From JAGPCK01 sp041675505 (GTDB lineage Bacteria > Bacteroidota > Bacteroidia > UKL13-3), in contig JBAYTR010000001.1 in assembly GCA_041675505.1 (NCBI GenBank), forward strand, positions 124,001 through 188,000: 64,000 nt of DNA. The letters are read 5' to 3'. The position numbers and the translations under genes are program-made. The notes below the pieces were generated by a model. The model made no database searches and was not told the DNA's origin. It saw only the letters and a program-made list of their open reading frames with translations. Shown piece after piece: positions 53,584-63,798 of the stretch; position 1 is the first letter of the stretch; the number at the start of each line of letters is the position of its first letter.

Positions 53584-54865
53584 TTTCCAGCTTCATACCC
53601 CGGGAACCTTTAAGGAAAAATGTATAACCTGAGAAATCATTTGCCCGAATGTGCTCCTTCACTTCATCGGCTGACAGAAATGAACGGGCGTTAACTGAAG
53701 AGGCGTACTTCGCAAATTCTTTCCCTACCAGCCACACCTCTTTTAAGCCCAATGAGGCAGCAGTCTCAGCCATTTGCCGGTGTTCTGCATCACTGTACTC
53801 TCCTAGTTCAAACATATCGCCTAAGATAGCTATGGCATTTTCAAACTTGTTTGCGGCAAAATTCCTAAGCGACAATTCCATACTCGAAGGATTGGCATTG
53901 TAAGCATCGAGATAGATGGTACGCGTTCCTTTTTGTATAATTTGCGAACGGTTATTTTTAGGCTCATACCCTTCCACCGCTTCAGCAATATGCTCCAGTG
54001 GCACACCAAAGAAACGACCAAAGGCAACTGCTGCCATAATATTATCAAAGTTGTATTCACCGGAAAGTACAGAAACTATTTCTCTGCGAAATCCTTCAAT
54101 AGCAAATACAATGGATGGACGAGCACTAATCAGTTGCGCAGCATAATCTGACTCCTTCATATTATCTGCATAATTTCCTGCATACACTTTTTTGTGTGTA
54201 AGTCGGGAAGCCATGCGCATCAACCACTCATCGTTTCCATTAACAAATGCAGTACCTTCATTTTTCAGTAAGTAATAGTACAATTCACTGCTTGCCTGTG
54301 CCACACCTTCCAGACTACCAAAACCCTCCAGATGATCCTTACCTATATTGGTTATCATACCGTAATTGGGTGCTGCTATTTCGCACAGTTCAGCATTTTC
54401 CCCCAAATGATTGGCCCCCATTTCAATTACCGCCACCTCATGTTCAGCAGTAAGCTTAAGCAAGGTGAGCGGAACGCCAATGTGGTTGTTGAAATTTCCG
54501 GGAGTAGCTAAAAGGTTAAACTTCTTTGACAACACCGCTGAGATAAGTTCTTTGGTAGTTGTTTTTCCGTTGGAACCCACAATGGCAATAACCGGAATGC
54601 CCAATTGCATGCGGTGGTGATGTGCCAGTTCCTGCAGTGTTTTTAATACATCGTCAACCAGAATGAAACGATCATCAACAGCAAATTCGGCCTCATCAAC
54701 AACAGCATATGCAGCACCCGCATCAAGTGAAGCCAGTGCATATTGATTGCCATTAAAACTGGGCCCTTTCAACGCAAAGAAAATTCCCTGCGGAATAACC
54801 TGACGGCTATCCGTAAATACAATTTTCTTTTCTAAGAATAAGTCGTAAATTTGAGAAACATTCAT
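53561..54865 (-). CDS. murF: UDP-MurNAc-tripeptide-D-alanyl-D-alanine ligase MurF
   Basis: 434 aa Mur-ligase. The N-terminal domain includes FTDSRQVIPQGIFFAL, P-loop GSNGKTTT is at 97-104, and the central domain continues with LIEMGANHLGE-type sequence VIEMGANHLGENAELCEI. The C-terminal domain binds the nascent dipeptide. It completes the pentapeptide precursor in the cytoplasm. It is separate from the mur/fts cluster at 58-64 kb. The 3' end overlaps the thiL 3' end. Confidence 0.94.
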   Translation of the reverse strand: MNVSQIYDLFLEKKIVFTDSRQVIPQGIFFALKGPSFNGNQYALASLDAGAAYAVVDEAEFAVDDRFILVDDVLKTLQELAHHHRMQLGIPVIAIVGSNGKTTTKELISAVLSKKFNLLATPGNFNNHIGVPLTLLKLTAEHEVAVIEMGANHLGENAELCEIAAPNYGMITNIGKDHLEGFGSLEGVAQASSELYYYLLKNEGTAFVNGNDEWLMRMASRLTHKKVYAGNYADNMKESDYAAQLISARPSIVFAIEGFRREIVSVLSGEYNFDNIMAAVAFGRFFGVPLEHIAEAVEGYEPKNNRSQIIQKGTRTIYLDAYNANPSSMELSLRNFAANKFENAIAILGDMFELGEYSDAEHRQMAETAASLGLKEVWLVGKEFAKYASSVNARSFLSADEVKEHIRANDFSGYTFFLKGSRGMKLETILESFD

Positions 54866-54904
54866 CTGACTGAGATTTATTCAAATTAACAAAATCAATA
54901 TTGT

Positions 54905-57277
54905 ATGCGGAAATTAATATTACTAACGTTTGTGTTGTGCAGTGTACACCTGATGAGCCACGCCCAGAATATGGGTTTTGTATACTCAGGAGACGTCAAG
55001 TTTCTTAACCAAAACAATGACACCCTACAATTCCCGTTTACGGGTGGGTTTACCGCTCCGCAATTCAATAATGTGGACCTAAACGGTGACGGGAAAAAAG
55101 ATCTGGTAGTATTTGACCGCGCAGGAGATATTATCCATCCGTTCATTTATACCGGAACTGCTACAGGTGACGTAAAATACCGTTATGCCCCGGAGATGAG
55201 GCAATACCTGCCCAAATTAACCAGTTGGGTGCAGTTTGTGGATTTTGACCACGATGGAAAGGAAGATATTTTCACGCAAGCCAACCCTGCAGATGCAACT
55301 GTTGATACATTTATCATCAACAATAACATACGCGTTTTCAGAAACACCAGTACCGGAAGTACTCCCAGCTTTGTACTTAAAACCAGAAAGCTGATGGAGG
55401 GTTATCCGAAAGCAGCCCCCCCCAATTACGCCTCAGATACTTTCCCCAACGGGTTGTATTGTAACCCCATTGACCGCCCTTGTTTTGTTGACATTGACAA
55501 TGACGGGGATCTGGACCAACTCACTATGTTTATTTTGAGCGGTTATGTAGAACTCTGGAAAAATTTTCAGGTAGAGAAAGGTTTGCCCAATGGCACATTT
55601 TTCTTTAGATATACTGACCCGTGTTGGGGTGGTGTACTGATAAGTGAAACCGTAAACTTAGGCATCAGTTGCTATAAATATTACTTTAAAAGCAATGCAC
55701 ACTTTGGTACAACCATAGCGGCCTTTGATTTGGATGGAGACGGAGACAAGGAATTGATTTCAGGAGATGTTGCTGCAGACCACTTGGTGAACACCAAAAA
55801 CGGGCGGATAGAAAATAACTGGAAACACAACGGTTTTTCTTCCGATACCATGATTTCATCCGATACCATATTTCCACGAAATACGGTTAGGCCAAAATTC
55901 CAAAGCGGATTAGCGGCTTACTTTGTTGACATCAATGATGACGGAAAACAGGATTTAGTTGTGTCAACCAATAACCTGACCGGTGCCCGCACCAAAGCAC
56001 AAATATGGTACTATCAAAATACCGGTACAGTAACTGTTCCTATATTCACTTATGTAACCAATAACTTCCTCTCTGACCAAACCATTGATGAGGGTGGAAG
56101 ATTTGCCCCTGCTCTTTTTGACTATGACAGAGATGGTAAAAATGATTTATTGGCCGGCACGTATGGCAACTGGGATCAAAGTTTAAATGCCAAAGACCGC
56201 TTAGTGCTTTTCAAAAATATGGGTACAAATGAACAACCCGTTTTCAAACAAGTAGACAGCAATTACCTGCGTGTAGATACCATGAACCTCTCCGCCATAA
56301 AACCTGCAGTAGGTGATTTGGACCGTGACGGAAAACCGGATATTTTGCTGGGTTTAGGTAATGGTACAATGGTGTACTTTAATAATACCTCCTCCGGAAG
56401 CGGGCCCAGCAGCTTTGCTGCACCTGTTAGAGATTTTGCCAACATCAATGTTTTCGGCTTTAATGCTCCCTGTATTTACGATATGAATTTTGATGGCAAA
56501 AACGATTTGATTATCGGTAATGACAATGGCACTATTCATTATTACCGCAACAAATCCATCTCTTTAACCGGATATAATTTTTCTTCCACCCCTGATGCAG
56601 ATACCTTAGGGCAAATCAATGTGACACAACAGAATAATATTTACGGCAACTCTTCCCCTGCGCTTTATAATGTAAAAAGTGACAGTATGATTGAAATGCT
56701 GGTGGGCACATTCAACGGCAGAATCAGAAGCTACCGTATTCATGTAAATCTGGAAAGTCAGTTTGAAGAAATTGACAGCGTACTTCAACAACCCGAGTGG
56801 GTCACTTACTCCAATGCATCTGTTGCCTCTACCGGCAGGTTTATACCCTATGTAGGTAACCTTACCAACGATACCATTCCTGATTTGCTGGTGGGCACCA
56901 ATTATGGCGGACTCTTATTCTACAAAGGAGTATACAGAGGAGATATGACTGCCATTATCGGATACGACACAGTTAAAGTAATGTTGGATACAGGAACAAA
57001 CGTAGCCGGAAGAAACATTACTCTTGAAAATGCCTTTAGTGTATATCCTAACCCTGCTAAGGACAACATCATCATTGAACGCACATCACAACAGGAAAAA
57101 GAAAAAGTTACTGTGGAAGTGTGGGATCTTACCGGTAAAAAGCTTTTTGAACAGGAAATGAGTGAAAAAGAGACGGGATTAAGCATACCGGAAAGTAAAT
57201 TACACAAAGGATTGTTGATTATCAGGATATTAAATATATCCGGAGAACAAAAAACTTGGAAAATTTTGAAACATTAA
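54905..57277 (+). CDS. Secreted FG-GAP/VCBS repeat protein with type IX sorting domain
   Basis: 790 aa. Signal peptide to about HLMSHAQ. The body has repeated calcium-binding-like blades, for example DLNGDGKKDLVVFD, DFDHDGKEDIFTQ, DIDNDGDLDQL, DLDGDGDKELISGD and DRDGKPDILLG, forming a beta-propeller. The C-terminus FSVYPNPAKDNIIIE and following residues are a type A sorting domain. By family it is secreted through the type IX system and attached to or released from the surface. Divergent from murF. Confidence 0.88.
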   Translation: MRKLILLTFVLCSVHLMSHAQNMGFVYSGDVKFLNQNNDTLQFPFTGGFTAPQFNNVDLNGDGKKDLVVFDRAGDIIHPFIYTGTATGDVKYRYAPEMRQYLPKLTSWVQFVDFDHDGKEDIFTQANPADATVDTFIINNNIRVFRNTSTGSTPSFVLKTRKLMEGYPKAAPPNYASDTFPNGLYCNPIDRPCFVDIDNDGDLDQLTMFILSGYVELWKNFQVEKGLPNGTFFFRYTDPCWGGVLISETVNLGISCYKYYFKSNAHFGTTIAAFDLDGDGDKELISGDVAADHLVNTKNGRIENNWKHNGFSSDTMISSDTIFPRNTVRPKFQSGLAAYFVDINDDGKQDLVVSTNNLTGARTKAQIWYYQNTGTVTVPIFTYVTNNFLSDQTIDEGGRFAPALFDYDRDGKNDLLAGTYGNWDQSLNAKDRLVLFKNMGTNEQPVFKQVDSNYLRVDTMNLSAIKPAVGDLDRDGKPDILLGLGNGTMVYFNNTSSGSGPSSFAAPVRDFANINVFGFNAPCIYDMNFDGKNDLIIGNDNGTIHYYRNKSISLTGYNFSSTPDADTLGQINVTQQNNIYGNSSPALYNVKSDSMIEMLVGTFNGRIRSYRIHVNLESQFEEIDSVLQQPEWVTYSNASVASTGRFIPYVGNLTNDTIPDLLVGTNYGGLLFYKGVYRGDMTAIIGYDTVKVMLDTGTNVAGRNITLENAFSVYPNPAKDNIIIERTSQQEKEKVTVEVWDLTGKKLFEQEMSEKETGLSIPESKLHKGLLIIRILNISGEQKTWKILKH

Positions 57278-57329
57278 ACTTCTGTAGTAGGTTTACAATA
57301 AGGTTAGGTTAATTTAAAGAACAGGTAAT

Positions 57330-58169
57330 ATGAAAGTTTCTCCTCGTTCGCACATTTGGATTTTGTTTATGATTGCCGTTTTGGGGTTATTCTCCTGCAA
57401 GAGCAGTATGCAATCTAAAAGCGTCTTCGGTGGAAAAAAAGGAAACCTGAAAAGCGTTTTCCAACGTTACCAGTCGAGGGACTTTAAAGCTAAAAACGAG
57501 GAAAAGAAACAACAGAACAAACAGACCGATGAACAGGAAGGTAACCCAACCGAAACACCAACACCTGTTACCGTTACAGCACCCGCAATACCTAACACAG
57601 CCACTATTGAAAACCCTGAATTAACTTTGCAGGAAAAAATTACCGTTACGGATGAAATGCCTGATAATGCTAATGTAACCGAAGAAATTCCTACTACAGC
57701 AATTACAGATGAGTTAGCTGCATCACAGGATTATTCCGAAAAAAATATTGCTAATGAAGTACTATCCGCTTCGGTTCACACAGCTAAAAATATTTCTGTA
57801 AAAGCAATTAAATCCATTACCAAACAAGCCTCATCAGGTAACCAAAAAGAAGGCATTGCAAAAACAGCGCATACTAACTTTATTGCCCTGCCGGGTATAT
57901 ACAAAAAATTCTATAACGGAGATTTCAGAACGGGATTAAAAGAGCTAAAGATAAAGGCGGAGAAAAAAGGAAAATCGTACCTGTGGGTATTGTACTTCGC
58001 CATTGCTCAAGCTTTCACGGCCATGTTTCTGGGCTTTAAAAATATATTCCAGATGCTGGACACACCTTCAGACGCAGGTAACAAAGCTTTGGGCATAAGC
58101 TATGCATCCATTGCAATTCTTACTATACACACCTTATTGCTGGTTGGTTTGGTTAAAAACTTTATGTAG
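57330..58169 (+). CDS. Lipoprotein-like protein with C-terminal membrane spans, unknown function
   Basis: 279 aa. A lipobox LFSC (Cys23) follows a short hydrophobic N-terminus. Residues 30-190 are Lys/Glu/Thr-rich and probably disordered. Two hydrophobic spans near the C-terminus (LWVLYFAIAQAFTAMFLGF and ASIAILTIHTLLLVGLV) are unexpected in a processed lipoprotein, so the first segment may be a signal anchor instead. Ends just before the terminator shared with ftsZ. No family recognised. Confidence 0.65.
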   Translation: MKVSPRSHIWILFMIAVLGLFSCKSSMQSKSVFGGKKGNLKSVFQRYQSRDFKAKNEEKKQQNKQTDEQEGNPTETPTPVTVTAPAIPNTATIENPELTLQEKITVTDEMPDNANVTEEIPTTAITDELAASQDYSEKNIANEVLSASVHTAKNISVKAIKSITKQASSGNQKEGIAKTAHTNFIALPGIYKKFYNGDFRTGLKELKIKAEKKGKSYLWVLYFAIAQAFTAMFLGFKNIFQMLDTPSDAGNKALGISYASIAILTIHTLLLVGLVKNFM

Positions 58170-58243
58170 TCAAACAGCTTGCTGCTTACCTTTCCTCTCC
58201 TGCACATCTTTCTTTAGCTAAAAAATACTCACGTATATTCATA

Positions 58244-58278
58244 AAAAAATCCCGAATGAAATTCATCCGGGATTTTTT
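58244..58278. terminator. Bidirectional terminator between 57330-58169 and ftsZ
   Basis: AAAAAATCCCG and CGGGATTTTTT form an 11-bp stem with ATGAA/TTCAT also able to pair in the loop region. It lies 74 bases after the lipoprotein-like gene and 19 bases after the ftsZ stop, suited to both strands. Confidence 0.85.
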
Positions 58279-58297
58279 GTTATTGAGTTCAAGAATA

Positions 58298-59902
58298 TTA
58301 ATCTACGTTATCGTGCAGAAAAGAGTTGTTGTTTTTTATCTCGGGCTTTTTGTTTTCATCCTCTGAAAGCGTAAACCTGGAAACACTCGACTCTGACGAA
58401 TGAGGTACATCATTCAACATATACTTTTTACGCATATAGGCCGGTTCTTTTTCCAAATCATTTAACCCCTTTTCACTGCTCAGAGAAAGATTTAGGTTAC
58501 GCATCTCAATAATCCGTTGCTTTATCTTTTTGATACGTTCCTCTTCATCATCCTCCGGTTGCGGATCCTGACGAACAGGTGGGTCTGTGGGCATGTCGTT
58601 GGTTGTCTCTACAGATGAAACGGACAAAGAGATTTCTTCCTGCTCTTCCATATCATGTACAGGCATAATGGGTGCATCGTACAAATCCAGTTTCTGAGAT
58701 TTTAACTCCGCTAAACGTTGCTGCAATTCATCGTCTTCTGATGATGTATTGTTGTGCTCCTCGTTCTCCACTTTGTTTACCACATGCGAGAAAGGCAACT
58801 CTACCTGCTTCAACACCATCTCGTCCTTTTCAGCCACAGGTGTAATAACATCTGCTTTCTCTTCTTTGGCAGGAGCCTCCATGTTGTGCACTACCCGCTT
58901 ATCATCCAGTGAACTTACAATAAGTTTGTTCTCTTTGGTTTCAAATCCGGTAGCAATAATGGTTACTGAAAGTTCTTCGTCCAGAGTTTCATCGAAGCAG
59001 TTGCCCCAAATCATATCTGCATTAACACCTGCTTCATCCTGAATGTATTCCGTAATAACAGAAATCTCATCCATCAATACTTCTTTTCTTCCTGAAGTAA
59101 TGTTGAGCAGAATATTTTTTGCTCCGCGAATATCGCTGTCGTTTAACAACGGAGAGGCCAATGCCATTTGAGCGGCTTTAATGGCTCTGTCTTCTCCTAC
59201 CGCAGTGGCTGATCCCATGAGGGCCACCCCGCTGTTGGTCATCACAGTTTTTACGTCTTCAAAATCAACGTTGATGTAACCGGGAACGGTAATGATTTCT
59301 GCAATTCCTTTGGCAGCCACGGTAAGAATACCATCGGCTTCAGAGAAAGCAGTGCGTAACGACATATTGCCGTAAGCTTCTTTTATTTTCTCATTGCTGA
59401 TAACCAGCAAGCAGTCTACATTCTTTTTAAAGTTATTCAAACCTTCTTCAGCAAACTGCTTTCTGCGCTTGCCTTCAAAGTGGAAAGGCATGGTTACTAT
59501 ACCTACCGTAAGCATTCCAAACTCTTTCGCTGTTTTCGCTATAATGGGCGCTGCACCTGTTCCGGTACCACCACCCATGCCCGCTGTAATAAACAACATT
59601 TTGGTGTTCACACCCAGGCCATCAATAATTTCTTCGATGCTTTCCATAGCCGCTTTGCGACCTACTTCCGGATTGGCACCAGCACCGCGTCCTTCGGTGA
59701 GGTTATGTCCCAATTGTATTTTGTTCGGGATAGGACTCATCTCCAACGCCTGCGAGTCGGTATTGCAAATCAAAAAGTCAACGCCTTTTATGCCCTGACT
59801 GTACATGTGATTTACTGCATTACCTCCGCCTCCGCCAACACCTATCACCTTGATTATGGACGACTTTTCTTTAGGCATATCAAATTGAATTTTGCTTACC
59901 AT
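58298..59902 (-). CDS. ftsZ: Cell division protein FtsZ
   Basis: 534-aa tubulin-like GTPase that assembles the division ring. The G-box GGGTGTG is at 110-116, with KVIGVGGGGGNAV near 18-30 and the T7-loop region following. After the GTPase fold there is a long, variable linker of about 200 residues ending at a short acidic tail, longer than in E. coli. The MVSKIQFDMP methionine is chosen. The longer frame is not needed. Last gene of the cluster. Confidence 0.97.
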   Translation of the reverse strand: MVSKIQFDMPKEKSSIIKVIGVGGGGGNAVNHMYSQGIKGVDFLICNTDSQALEMSPIPNKIQLGHNLTEGRGAGANPEVGRKAAMESIEEIIDGLGVNTKMLFITAGMGGGTGTGAAPIIAKTAKEFGMLTVGIVTMPFHFEGKRRKQFAEEGLNNFKKNVDCLLVISNEKIKEAYGNMSLRTAFSEADGILTVAAKGIAEIITVPGYINVDFEDVKTVMTNSGVALMGSATAVGEDRAIKAAQMALASPLLNDSDIRGAKNILLNITSGRKEVLMDEISVITEYIQDEAGVNADMIWGNCFDETLDEELSVTIIATGFETKENKLIVSSLDDKRVVHNMEAPAKEEKADVITPVAEKDEMVLKQVELPFSHVVNKVENEEHNNTSSEDDELQQRLAELKSQKLDLYDAPIMPVHDMEEQEEISLSVSSVETTNDMPTDPPVRQDPQPEDDEEERIKKIKQRIIEMRNLNLSLSSEKGLNDLEKEPAYMRKKYMLNDVPHSSESSVSRFTLSEDENKKPEIKNNNSFLHDNVD

Positions 59903-59984
59903 TACCTGATTATTTTCCGCTATAAAATTACAAAAGTGCACAACAGCTGAACGAACAGAGTTGTGCACTTTTCAACATGTTTAT

Positions 59985-61274
59985 CTATTCAAAGTCCTTT
60001 AATTCGTCCTCTGAAAGCATAAAATCTTTGCCTTTTTTGAGCAATTTCCCGAAAAAGCCGGAAGTATCGTTGTCTTCTTTGTGTGTACTTTGAAGTTTAG
60101 CTTCCTGTACTTCAGGATCCTGATTGTTCTCATCCAGTCCCATCATCACCAATCCGATACCGGTGGCATACATCGGGCTTTTTACATCGTCCACCCCTTT
60201 GCCAATGTGCTCATGCGGATATCCGATGCGCGCATCCATGCCGGTAACCAATTCAGCCAAATGAGTGATGTGCTTGAGTTGTGCACCACCACCGGTGATT
60301 ACTATACCGGCTGCCAGTTTACGTTCAAGTCCTGAGCTTTTGATTTCATACAGTACCTGCTCAAAAATTTCTTCCACACGGGCCTGAATAACCATAGCCA
60401 GGTTACGCACACTGATTTCTTTGTGCTGGCGACCACGGATACCGGGAATACAAACGATTTCGTTTTCCTTATTTTCCATGGCCATAGCCGAGCCGAACTT
60501 CACTTTCAATTGCTCTGCCTGATTGCGCAACACGGAGCAACCTTCTTTGATATCTTCCGTAATGATGTTTCCACCAAAAGGAATCACAGCTGTGTGACGG
60601 ATTACATCGTCATAAAAAATGGCCACATCTGTAGTACCACCACCAATATCTACCAAACAAACACCGGCTTGTAATTCTTCTCTATCAAGAACAGCATCTG
60701 ATGATGCCAGTGGCTCCAGTATTAAATCAGCCACGTTTAATCCGGCTTTCTCTACACACTTGCGAATATTTTTAGCCGCCATCATCTGTCCGGTAATGAT
60801 GTGGAAGTTGCCTTCCAAACGTACACCCGACATTCCCACGGGGTCTTTAATGCTGTGTTCATTATCCACAGTAAAATCCTGCGGTAACACGTGAATGATT
60901 TCATCTCCCGGAGGCAGTGCGAGCTTGTGCATGCCCTCTCTCAGGCGATTGATGTCTTCCATGCTTACTTCCGATTCTGCATCATCACGGGTAATGGTGT
61001 TGCGGTGCTGAAAGCTCTTGATGTGCTGACCCGCAATACCCACATGCACCACTTCCACTTTTACGTTAGATTTACGGGAAGCTTCATCAACGGCCAGTTT
61101 TATGGCTTGTACAGTTTTTTCAATGTTCACCACCACTCCACGCGCCACACCTGTTGATTCAGCTTTTCCCATACCGAGAATGTCTACCTTTCCGTGATCG
61201 TTTTTGCGACCTACGATGGCACAAACTTTTGTAGTTCCGATGTCGAGACCTACGATGATTTTACTGTTGCTCAT
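59985..61274 (-). CDS. ftsA: Cell division protein FtsA
   Basis: 429 aa actin-like ATPase that tethers FtsZ to the membrane. IVGLDIGTTKVCAIVG starts the phosphate-1 motif, VDIGGGTTDVAIF is the phosphate-2 motif, and GIVITGGGAQLKH is the adenosine region. A C-terminal amphipathic region (FFGKLLKKGKDF) may be the membrane-targeting helix. Placed 82 bases upstream of ftsZ and 15 bases after ftsQ. Confidence 0.96.
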   Translation of the reverse strand: MSNSKIIVGLDIGTTKVCAIVGRKNDHGKVDILGMGKAESTGVARGVVVNIEKTVQAIKLAVDEASRKSNVKVEVVHVGIAGQHIKSFQHRNTITRDDAESEVSMEDINRLREGMHKLALPPGDEIIHVLPQDFTVDNEHSIKDPVGMSGVRLEGNFHIITGQMMAAKNIRKCVEKAGLNVADLILEPLASSDAVLDREELQAGVCLVDIGGGTTDVAIFYDDVIRHTAVIPFGGNIITEDIKEGCSVLRNQAEQLKVKFGSAMAMENKENEIVCIPGIRGRQHKEISVRNLAMVIQARVEEIFEQVLYEIKSSGLERKLAAGIVITGGGAQLKHITHLAELVTGMDARIGYPHEHIGKGVDDVKSPMYATGIGLVMMGLDENNQDPEVQEAKLQSTHKEDNDTSGFFGKLLKKGKDFMLSEDELKDFE

Positions 61275-61289
61275 ATATGCAGTATTATT

Positions 61290-62081
61290 TTATTTTTTTG
61301 TACAAACTATTTGCCCTGTGTATTTGAGGTTGATGGTGCCGTATTGGTTCCAACCGGTTTTGGTTAAAGCCTCTTTGTAAAACAACATCAACCTGTTTAG
61401 TTTCTCTTCCAAACCTTCAGTGGTTCCCAGAATAATCTGGTGGTCCCCTACCTTAGGTATCAGTATCAATTCACTCTTATCGTTCACCAGCACTTGCTCC
61501 ATTTGTGCTTTCCAGAATTCATCTTTTTCCAGAAAGGTAGCCAACTCAAACAACTGCTGCGTTACCACACTTTTTAATGAATCTCCTTCACTGTATTTTT
61601 CATAAATATTTCCTGTAGCAACCAACACACGGGCCGTGTAACTATCGGATACCGGCATTTTCAAACCTCTGTTATCAATGTAATATCCTGTTCCGTCATT
61701 TCTGATGATGCGAACGATGGGCCTGCGTTGGTACACATCTACTTTCAACTGTCCGTTAAGGTTGGCATACACTTCTGCATTGTACACAAAAGGATTTCTT
61801 TCCAGCCTGGCTTCCAACTCCGCTACGTCAATTTTATGAACGGGTTCTCCTACAATGTTATCTTCTTTTCCTTCATTGGTTAATATGCTCACCACTGCTG
61901 CACGGTCAATAAAAAAGTTCTCCGCCTCCGGACTAATACTGATATCTATAGCAAGGCAAAGCGTACGGCCCTGACTCTTTTGTACAAAACCCAGCGACAC
62001 CAGCAAGCCGCTTACCAACAGCACCCAAAGGCTGATGATACCGATTTTTTTCAATTGCTGTATACGTTGTTCCTTATCCAT
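61290..62081 (-). CDS. ftsQ: Cell division protein FtsQ/DivIB
   Basis: 263 aa. One N-terminal membrane span (about 13-33), then a POTRA-like region (IDRAAVVSILTNEG) and the FtsQ beta domain. It links early and late division proteins in the periplasm. Its start overlaps the end of murC by 8 bases. Confidence 0.9.
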   Translation of the reverse strand: MDKEQRIQQLKKIGIISLWVLLVSGLLVSLGFVQKSQGRTLCLAIDISISPEAENFFIDRAAVVSILTNEGKEDNIVGEPVHKIDVAELEARLERNPFVYNAEVYANLNGQLKVDVYQRRPIVRIIRNDGTGYYIDNRGLKMPVSDSYTARVLVATGNIYEKYSEGDSLKSVVTQQLFELATFLEKDEFWKAQMEQVLVNDKSELILIPKVGDHQIILGTTEGLEEKLNRLMLFYKEALTKTGWNQYGTINLKYTGQIVCTKK

Positions 62082-63456
62082 ACAAGTGTTTTAAAGGTTC
62101 AACTAACTGGTCAATATCTCCTGCGCCTATGGTTACCAAAACCTCCGGATGCTTAGCACGCATCAGGTCAATTAGCTCAGCTTTGGAGCAGAGTGTTTTA
62201 TTTTTTAACGTAGCTTTATCGAGTAACATCTGTGAGGTTACTCCGGGTATAGGTAATTCACGGGCCGGATAAATATCCAGCAGTATAAGTTCATCAGCCA
62301 GGGATAAGCTTTGTGCAAATCCATCAGCAAAATCGCGTGTGCGGGTAAACAGGTGTGGTTGGAAAACAGCCGTTACCTTTTTATCAGGGTACATTTCTTT
62401 TACTGAACTTAAAAATGCTTTGATCTCTTCGGGGTGGTGCGCATAGTCGTCAATGTACGTGATGTTCTCCTTACGTAAAATGTATTCAAACCTGCGTTTT
62501 GCTCCGCGAAAGTTGGCCAGTCCTTTTCTTAAATCCTCTTCGCTTACACCCATTTGCAACACCACTGCTGAGGCCACTACGGCATTCTCTACATTGTGCC
62601 AACCGGGTATACCCAGTGTAAGTTGTGAAATAGTTTTTCCGTTGATGTGGAGGTCAAACGTATATACTGCATCTGTAATGGTAACGTGATTGGCATTTAC
62701 AGCCGCAGTACCATTTAGTGAGTACACGGTGTAGTCTACTTTCAACTCAGGAATTACAGGCAACCCTGCTTTGATGTACAAGTGCCCGCCTGATTTAAGT
62801 TTGTTGGTGTAATCTAAAAATGATTTTTTCAGCTCCTCGTGTTCACCGTAAATATCCAGGTGATCCGCATCAGTTGAAGTGATTACGGCTACATCAGGAG
62901 ACAGTGTTAAAAACGAACGGTCAAATTCATCGGCTTCTACCACTACTACTTGCTTACCGTTGTGTGTACCTGTGCCTAGTAACAAATTGGTATTATAGTT
63001 GGCTGAAATGCCACCTAGAAAAGCACTGCAATCAATACCACCGCTGCGCAACAAATGTGCAATTAAGGTAGAGGTGGTAGTTTTACCGTGTGTACCTGCT
63101 ACGCCAATACAAAAGGCCTGCTCGGTAACGTTGCCCAACAGTTGTGAACGTTTGAGTAAGGTGTACCCGTTGTTTAAAAAGAAATCGTACTCGCTGTGGT
63201 CTTTAGGAATAGCGGGGGTGTACACCACCAGCACCTGCGCGTTGTTGGCAAGGTTGCGTATATCCTCGTGCACCAGGTTAAGGTCATCTTGGTAATGCAC
63301 GGCCATACCCTCCTGCTCCAGTTGTTGGGTAAGTGGTGTGCTGGTTTTATCGTAGCCACTCACCTGCTTGCCCTGCACATGGAAGTACCGGGCCAGAGCG
63401 CTCATGCCAATGCCGCCAATACCAAGGAAATAGATATGTTGAACCTGTGCGATCAA
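62074..63456 (-). CDS. murC: UDP-N-acetylmuramate-L-alanine ligase MurC
   Basis: 460 aa. N-terminal Rossmann motif GIGGIG at 12-17, ATP P-loop VAGTHGKTTT at 119-128, central-domain catalytic residues in YDDYAHHPEEIKAFL-type sequence (YIDDYAHHPEEIKAF) and C-terminal substrate domain. Adds L-Ala to UDP-MurNAc. Overlaps the small upstream gene by 4 bases. Confidence 0.96.
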   Translation of the reverse strand: MIAQVQHIYFLGIGGIGMSALARYFHVQGKQVSGYDKTSTPLTQQLEQEGMAVHYQDDLNLVHEDIRNLANNAQVLVVYTPAIPKDHSEYDFFLNNGYTLLKRSQLLGNVTEQAFCIGVAGTHGKTTTSTLIAHLLRSGGIDCSAFLGGISANYNTNLLLGTGTHNGKQVVVVEADEFDRSFLTLSPDVAVITSTDADHLDIYGEHEELKKSFLDYTNKLKSGGHLYIKAGLPVIPELKVDYTVYSLNGTAAVNANHVTITDAVYTFDLHINGKTISQLTLGIPGWHNVENAVVASAVVLQMGVSEEDLRKGLANFRGAKRRFEYILRKENITYIDDYAHHPEEIKAFLSSVKEMYPDKKVTAVFQPHLFTRTRDFADGFAQSLSLADELILLDIYPARELPIPGVTSQMLLDKATLKNKTLCSKAELIDLMRAKHPEVLVTIGAGDIDQLVEPLKHLYG

Positions 63457-63797
63457 TTTTCTTTGATTAATGTATAATAATGACGTGCAGGGCCGTTTTG
63501 AACTACTCCGCTGTATCCTACAACTTTATACCCCTTCTGAGACATGTGCTTTAGTGTTTTACTAAGCGCATTTTCGAATGGCAATTGCCCTTTGTCAAGA
63601 TTTTGCCCAACTTTTATACCTAATAGTTTTTCAGCAACCTCTTCCTGTCCATCATCATAAAAAATACTAATTTGATCAATATTCGCCTCTATAATGGCAT
63701 AACTAACCTCAGCATTTTCCTTTGCCTTAAACGAATACAGCACCACAGCTCCCAGAGCGATGGCTATTCCGATAAATACATAGAGCAGTTTTTTCAT
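63453..63797 (-). CDS. Small membrane-anchored protein inserted between murG and murC
   Basis: 114 aa. An N-terminal signal-anchor (LLYVFIGIAIALGAVVLYSF) is followed by a soluble alpha/beta-looking domain with MSQKGYKVVGYSGVVQNGPARHYY. I recognise no family. It lies one base after murG and overlaps murC by 4 bases (ATGA), so it is translated inside the cell-wall operon. Absent from the usual murG-murC pair. Confidence 0.75.
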   Translation of the reverse strand: MKKLLYVFIGIAIALGAVVLYSFKAKENAEVSYAIIEANIDQISIFYDDGQEEVAEKLLGIKVGQNLDKGQLPFENALSKTLKHMSQKGYKVVGYSGVVQNGPARHYYTLIKEN

Positions 63798-63798
63798 G

